Positions 61,206 to 64,000 of a stretch of DNA of 64,000 nt are shown here, in pieces (the first letter of the stretch is position 1; every line of letters begins with the position of its first letter). Source of the DNA: Bradyrhizobium ottawaense (lineage in GTDB: Bacteria > Pseudomonadota > Alphaproteobacteria > Rhizobiales > Xanthobacteraceae). The translations under genes and the position numbers were made by a program. Under the pieces are notes generated by a model. The model did not search any database, was not told where the DNA came from, and was given only the letters and a program-made list of their open reading frames with translations. The DNA is taken from assembly GCF_900099825.1 (NCBI RefSeq), contig NZ_LT629693.1, positions 2,542,001 through 2,606,000 of the forward strand. Reading direction: 5' to 3'.

Positions 61206-61802
61206 CTACACGATCCCCGCCGCGACCTGGCCCTTCAGCCGTTCCAGGCTATGCAGCGTGTTGGCGCAGGCTTCCGCGACTTCGATCCCCTTGATGACGA
61301 AATGTTTACGGAAGAAGTCGTGATGCACCGCGCTCTCGTGGAATTGCTGCGGCGTCAGCACCGCCGAGAACACCGGCACTTCGGTCTTCAACTGCACATC
61401 CATCAGCGCCTTGATCACGGTGTCGGCGACGAATTCGTGGCGATAGATGCCACCATCGACGACAAGCCCCGCGGCGACGATCGCGGTATAGCGCCGGGTC
61501 TTGGCCAGCAGTTGCGCATGCAGCGGGATTTCGAACGAGCCCGGCACCTCGAACAGATCGACCTGCGAACGCGAGATATGGCGCGCCTCGATCTCCTCAA
61601 GGAAGGCGATGCGGCATTCCTCGACCACGTCGCGGTGCCAAGACGCCTGCACGAAGGCGACCCGCTGCGGCTTGACGAAACGCGGATGGCTGGGTGCCGG
61701 CGGACGCACCGGCGTATCGGGCGCGTGACCGGCTTCGGAGGACTTAACTTGGGGAGTTTCGGTTTGGGATTTGACTTCAGGCTCTTGCAACATCTGATTC
61801 AT
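61206..61802 (-). CDS. ribH: 6,7-dimethyl-8-ribityllumazine synthase (RibH2 type)
   Basis: 198 residues. It makes 6,7-dimethyl-8-ribityllumazine in riboflavin synthesis. A 40-residue polar extension precedes the fold: VAFVQASWHRDVVEECRIAF, then VDLFEVPGSFEIPLHAQLLA and AAGLVVDGGIYRHEFVADTV, PVFSAVLTPQQFHESAVHHD. The FVQASWHRD start (Trp instead of the usual active-site Phe) and VHHDFFRKHF are of the RibH2 decameric type found in Rhizobiales such as Brucella. A well-preserved FMN riboswitch lies upstream, so expression should fall when FMN is plentiful. Confidence 0.93.
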   Translation of the reverse strand: MNQMLQEPEVKSQTETPQVKSSEAGHAPDTPVRPPAPSHPRFVKPQRVAFVQASWHRDVVEECRIAFLEEIEARHISRSQVDLFEVPGSFEIPLHAQLLAKTRRYTAIVAAGLVVDGGIYRHEFVADTVIKALMDVQLKTEVPVFSAVLTPQQFHESAVHHDFFRKHFVIKGIEVAEACANTLHSLERLKGQVAAGIV

Positions 61803-61880
61803 GGCTTTCCTCTTTCAGGACCAGAATCAGGGCACACGGAACGACTTTGGCCACGCGCAAACGCGCGAGGCCGCCGCAAC

Positions 61881-62039
61881 CGTTCTCTTTCATCCGGACT
61901 ATAACCGTCGGCTTCGGAATCACACCGAATCTGCTGACCCTTCTTCCCGCCAGGAAAACCTGGCGACGAAGGAGGCGCTCGCGGGCTTGGGCTACGTCAC
62001 CCTTACCGCCGGTGGGGATTTTCACCCCGCCCTGAGAAC
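61881..62039 (-). ncRNA. FMN riboswitch (RFN element)
   Basis: Read on the minus strand: 5' end TTCTCAGGGCGGGGTGAAAA, TCCCCACCGGCGGTAAGG, AGCCCGCGAGCGCC, GGGTCAGCAGATTCGGTGTG, ATTCCGAAGCCGACGGTTAT, AGTCCGGATGAAAGAGAACG. These are the conserved blocks of the FMN aptamer in order, closing with the P1 helix (TTCTC with GAGAA). It ends 78 nt before the ribH start codon, leaving room for a translational or transcriptional expression platform. Confidence 0.96.
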
Positions 62040-62160
62040 ATCGGCCGCCCGGAATGGACGACCTGAGGCTGAATATGACCAAACGCCGACACGCGGGCAA
62101 GCATCTTTGGCATCGGGAATTGGCATGTCCCCATGCCCCCGGGGCAGGGCATGTCTATTT

Positions 62161-62234
62161 TTGACGCGCTTTCTTCACGCGAACCGGGATCCACCCTCGG
62201 ATCAAGTCCGAGGGCATGCTTCGCTCGAAAACGC
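62161..62234. repeat. Dispersed repeat, family 2, copy d
   Basis: TTGACGCGCTTTCTTCACGC, GAACCGGGATCCACC and CTTCGCTCGAAAACGCT, i.e. the inverted form of copy a, with CCCTCGGATCAAGTCCGAGG in place of its inner palindrome. Confidence 0.7.
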
Positions 62235-62322
62235 TATGGCCAGCCCGGCCGCCTTTACTCGGGTCGCGACAACTGGGATAGCCATTGCAAATGGCCTTGA
62301 AGCCAGCAGGGGGCACGCCAGC

Positions 62323-63300
62323 ATGAAACTTCTCCGCCGCAATTTTCTCAAGCTCGCCGGCAGCGCGATCACAGCATCGACGCTTCCGCGGCTTGCCTTC
62401 GCACTCGATTATCCGACGCGGCCGACGCGCATCATTGCCGGCTTTGCCGCCGGCGGCGGCGTCGACATCACCGCGCGCCTGATCGGCCAGTGGCTGGCCG
62501 ATCATCTCGGACAACCCTTCGTGGTGGAGAACCGCACGGGCGCCGGCGGCAATATCGGCACCGAAGCGGTCGTCAACGCGGCCGCCGACGGCTACACGCT
62601 GCTGCTCGCCACCGTGCCGAACGCGGTCAACGCCTCGCTCTACGACAATCTCAAATTCAATTTCGTGCGCGACATCGCGCCGGTCGCGGGCGTGATCCGG
62701 GTGCCGATGGTCGTGCTGGTCCACCCCTTGGTTCCGGCGCAGACGATTCCGCAATTCATCGCTTACGCCAAGGCCAATCCGGGCAAGGTCAACATGGCCT
62801 CGGCCGGTAGCGGCAGCGCGCCGCATATGGCCGGCGAGCTGTTCAAGATGATGACCGGCGTCGACATGGTGCATGTACCCTATCGCGGCCAGGGCCCGGC
62901 GATGACGGATCTGCTTGGCAGCCAGGTGCAGATCCTGTTCGCGGCGGCGCCCGGAACCGCGGACTATGTCAGGAGCGGCAAGCTGCGCGCGCTCGGGGTG
63001 ACGACGGCCGCGCGCATGCCCGAGCTGCCGGAGGTTCCGACCGTCGGCGATTTCGTGGCGGGGTATGAAGCGAGCCAGTGGTACGGCTTCGCCGCACCGA
63101 AAAACACGCCGGCCGAAATCGTCGACAAGCTCAACAAGGAAATCAATACAGCGATCGCCGATCCCGGCATGAAGGCGCGGCTGGCCGCCATCGGCGGCGA
63201 GACCATGCCGGGCTCGCCAGCCGATTTCGGCAAACTGATCTCGGACGAAACCGAGAAATGGGGCAAGGTGGTCCGCACCGCCGGCATCAAGCCGGAGTAA
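62323..63300 (+). CDS. Bug family solute-binding protein with Tat signal
   Basis: 325 residues. Twin-arginine signal LRRNFLKLAGSAITASTLPR (cleavage near AFA). The domain opens with PTRPTRIIAGFAAGGGVDIT, has VVENRTGAGGNIGTEAVVNA, HVPYRGQGPAMTDLLGSQVQ and SQWYGFAAPKNTPAEIVDKL, all typical of Bug/TctC proteins that bind carboxylates for tripartite tricarboxylate transporters. No TctA/TctB genes are in view, as is usual for orphan Bug genes. ATG 62323. Confidence 0.93.
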   Translation: MKLLRRNFLKLAGSAITASTLPRLAFALDYPTRPTRIIAGFAAGGGVDITARLIGQWLADHLGQPFVVENRTGAGGNIGTEAVVNAAADGYTLLLATVPNAVNASLYDNLKFNFVRDIAPVAGVIRVPMVVLVHPLVPAQTIPQFIAYAKANPGKVNMASAGSGSAPHMAGELFKMMTGVDMVHVPYRGQGPAMTDLLGSQVQILFAAAPGTADYVRSGKLRALGVTTAARMPELPEVPTVGDFVAGYEASQWYGFAAPKNTPAEIVDKLNKEINTAIADPGMKARLAAIGGETMPGSPADFGKLISDETEKWGKVVRTAGIKPE

Positions 63301-63322
63301 AGCCGCGGCCACCCCTCCCCCG

Positions 63323-64000
63323 TCACGCCGCCTGCTGGCCGGCTTTCATCAATTCGAGAATCTTCTCGAGCCGCGTGACCACGTCACCGGTTTCCAGCAG
63401 TTGTTGCCGCTGATCGATGCCGGCCGACAGCAATGACGCCACGGTATCGGCCAGTTCGCCGGGATCGCCGATGCTGGGCAGCAGCAGGCGGGACGGAAGC
63501 GTCCATGGCAAGTTGGAGTAATCGACATTGGCATAGACCTGATAGGCATCGAGAACGGCGCGCGCCAGCGCGGCAGCTTCGACGGTCTGGCCGCGTGTCT
63601 CCTCGATCGGCGCGACCTCGGCCGCCAGGAAATTCTCCTCGACCGGTCTGAGCACCGACATGCGCGCCAGGCCCGAGAGCATCAGCTTGAGGGTTCCATC
63701 CACGATCGTCACGCAACTGACGATTCCCGCGCTAACTCCGACGGGGTAGAGCGCATCAAGGGCGGGATCGTCGTCAGTAGAACGCCGCTGCGCGACCACG
63801 ATAATGCGGCGGTCCGTCGCCAAGGCGCGTTCAATGGCGCGCCGGGTTTTTTCGCGGGCGACGAAGACCGGCGCGACCATCTTCGGGAAAAAGACCAGGT
63901 CGCGGATCGCAAGGACCGGCACAACGGTTGCCGTCGGCACCGCGCTTGCCAGCACTGCCGGCGCCGGCTGGCTCGCCTGAATCCTCGCGGCCAGAAAATT
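63323..64000 (-). CDS. LON N-terminal-domain protein, running off the window edge
   Basis: At least 226 residues. VPVLAIRDLVFFPKMVAPVF and VAREKTRRAIERALATDRRI match the substrate-binding LON-N domain, and VYANVDYSNLPWTLPSRLLL fits the helical part. It ends after KILELMKAGQQAA, without the AAA+ or Ser-Lys protease domains. The frame is open from GTG 63955 to 64000 with no stop (reading NFLAARIQASQPAPA upstream), so the start probably lies outside. Either a stand-alone LON-N protein or a shortened Lon paralogue. Confidence 0.7.
   Translation of the reverse strand, partial: NFLAARIQASQPAPAVLASAVPTATVVPVLAIRDLVFFPKMVAPVFVAREKTRRAIERALATDRRIIVVAQRRSTDDDPALDALYPVGVSAGIVSCVTIVDGTLKLMLSGLARMSVLRPVEENFLAAEVAPIEETRGQTVEAAALARAVLDAYQVYANVDYSNLPWTLPSRLLLPSIGDPGELADTVASLLSAGIDQRQQLLETGDVVTRLEKILELMKAGQQAA

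Overview
The window looks like a chromosomal segment of a Bradyrhizobium-type alphaproteobacterium (Nitrobacteraceae/Bradyrhizobiaceae). I infer this from the high GC content, the gene families (DUF992 pairs, DUF1800/DUF1501 pair, RibH2-type lumazine synthase, UvrB with long tails), a form I carbon-monoxide dehydrogenase cluster in the order known from Oligotropha/Afipia and Bradyrhizobium, and many copies of short palindromic intergenic repeats. No rRNA, tRNA, CRISPR array or prophage was seen.

Layout. 1-3000: secreted DUF5666-like protein, an aroE homologue, a YoaK-type membrane protein, and a BrnT/BrnA toxin-antitoxin pair with a visible sigma70-type promoter. 3100-10250: EF-G-like GTPase, two paralogous DUF992 secreted proteins, an aspartate-type aminotransferase, a GT87-like membrane glycosyltransferase, a GST. 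10400-18950: small membrane proteins, DUF486 protein, membrane PAS protein, GNAT, aldo/keto reductase, the DUF1800-DUF1501 pair, a Cys-rich CWC protein overlapping a HAD phosphatase, and a secreted peptidoglycan-binding protein sitting between two copies of the HAD 3' end. 18950-28700: TetR/enoyl-CoA hydratase divergent pair, two GSTs, a Tat-exported metallo-beta-lactamase-fold protein overlapping a Sco1-like protein, a TauE/SafE permease, and a LysR/flavoprotein pair preceded by two large nested inverted repeats. 28878-31877: uvrB carrying an in-frame palindromic repeat. 32043-33741: an IS1182-family element placed in the centre of a small palindrome, beside about 0.85 kb of non-coding repeat sequence. 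34500-41000: small secreted and membrane proteins, two NTF2-like paralogues, two MaoC-like proteins.

41000-50200 is a housekeeping block: rplY-pth-ychF and ubiK/ydeI-like genes on the minus strand, and dienelactone hydrolase-lgt-midA-like-pgeF-lipoprotein-prs on the plus strand. 50400-52540: PAP2 phosphatase, an SDR. 52076-60966 is the coherent functional unit of the window: coxC (MHYT-LytTR regulator), coxM, coxS, coxL, coxD, coxE, coxF, coxG, all on the minus strand. CoxM/S/L form the Mo-Cu-FAD-FeS enzyme that oxidises CO, CoxD/E/F are maturation factors and CoxG a membrane-anchoring factor. CoxL carries the form I signature AYRCSFR. 61206-62039: ribH under a well-preserved FMN riboswitch. 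The right end holds a Tat-exported Bug-family solute-binding protein and a LON-N-domain protein whose frame runs off the edge.

The most notable non-gene signals are the dispersed palindromic repeat families (one inside uvrB), the HAD 3'-end duplication, the two nested hairpins touching the LysR start codon, a perfect CRP-consensus palindrome near 28190, a hairpin plus U-rich run in the rplY leader, and four small membrane ORFs below usual calling lengths. I did not find an unmistakable new multi-gene system.
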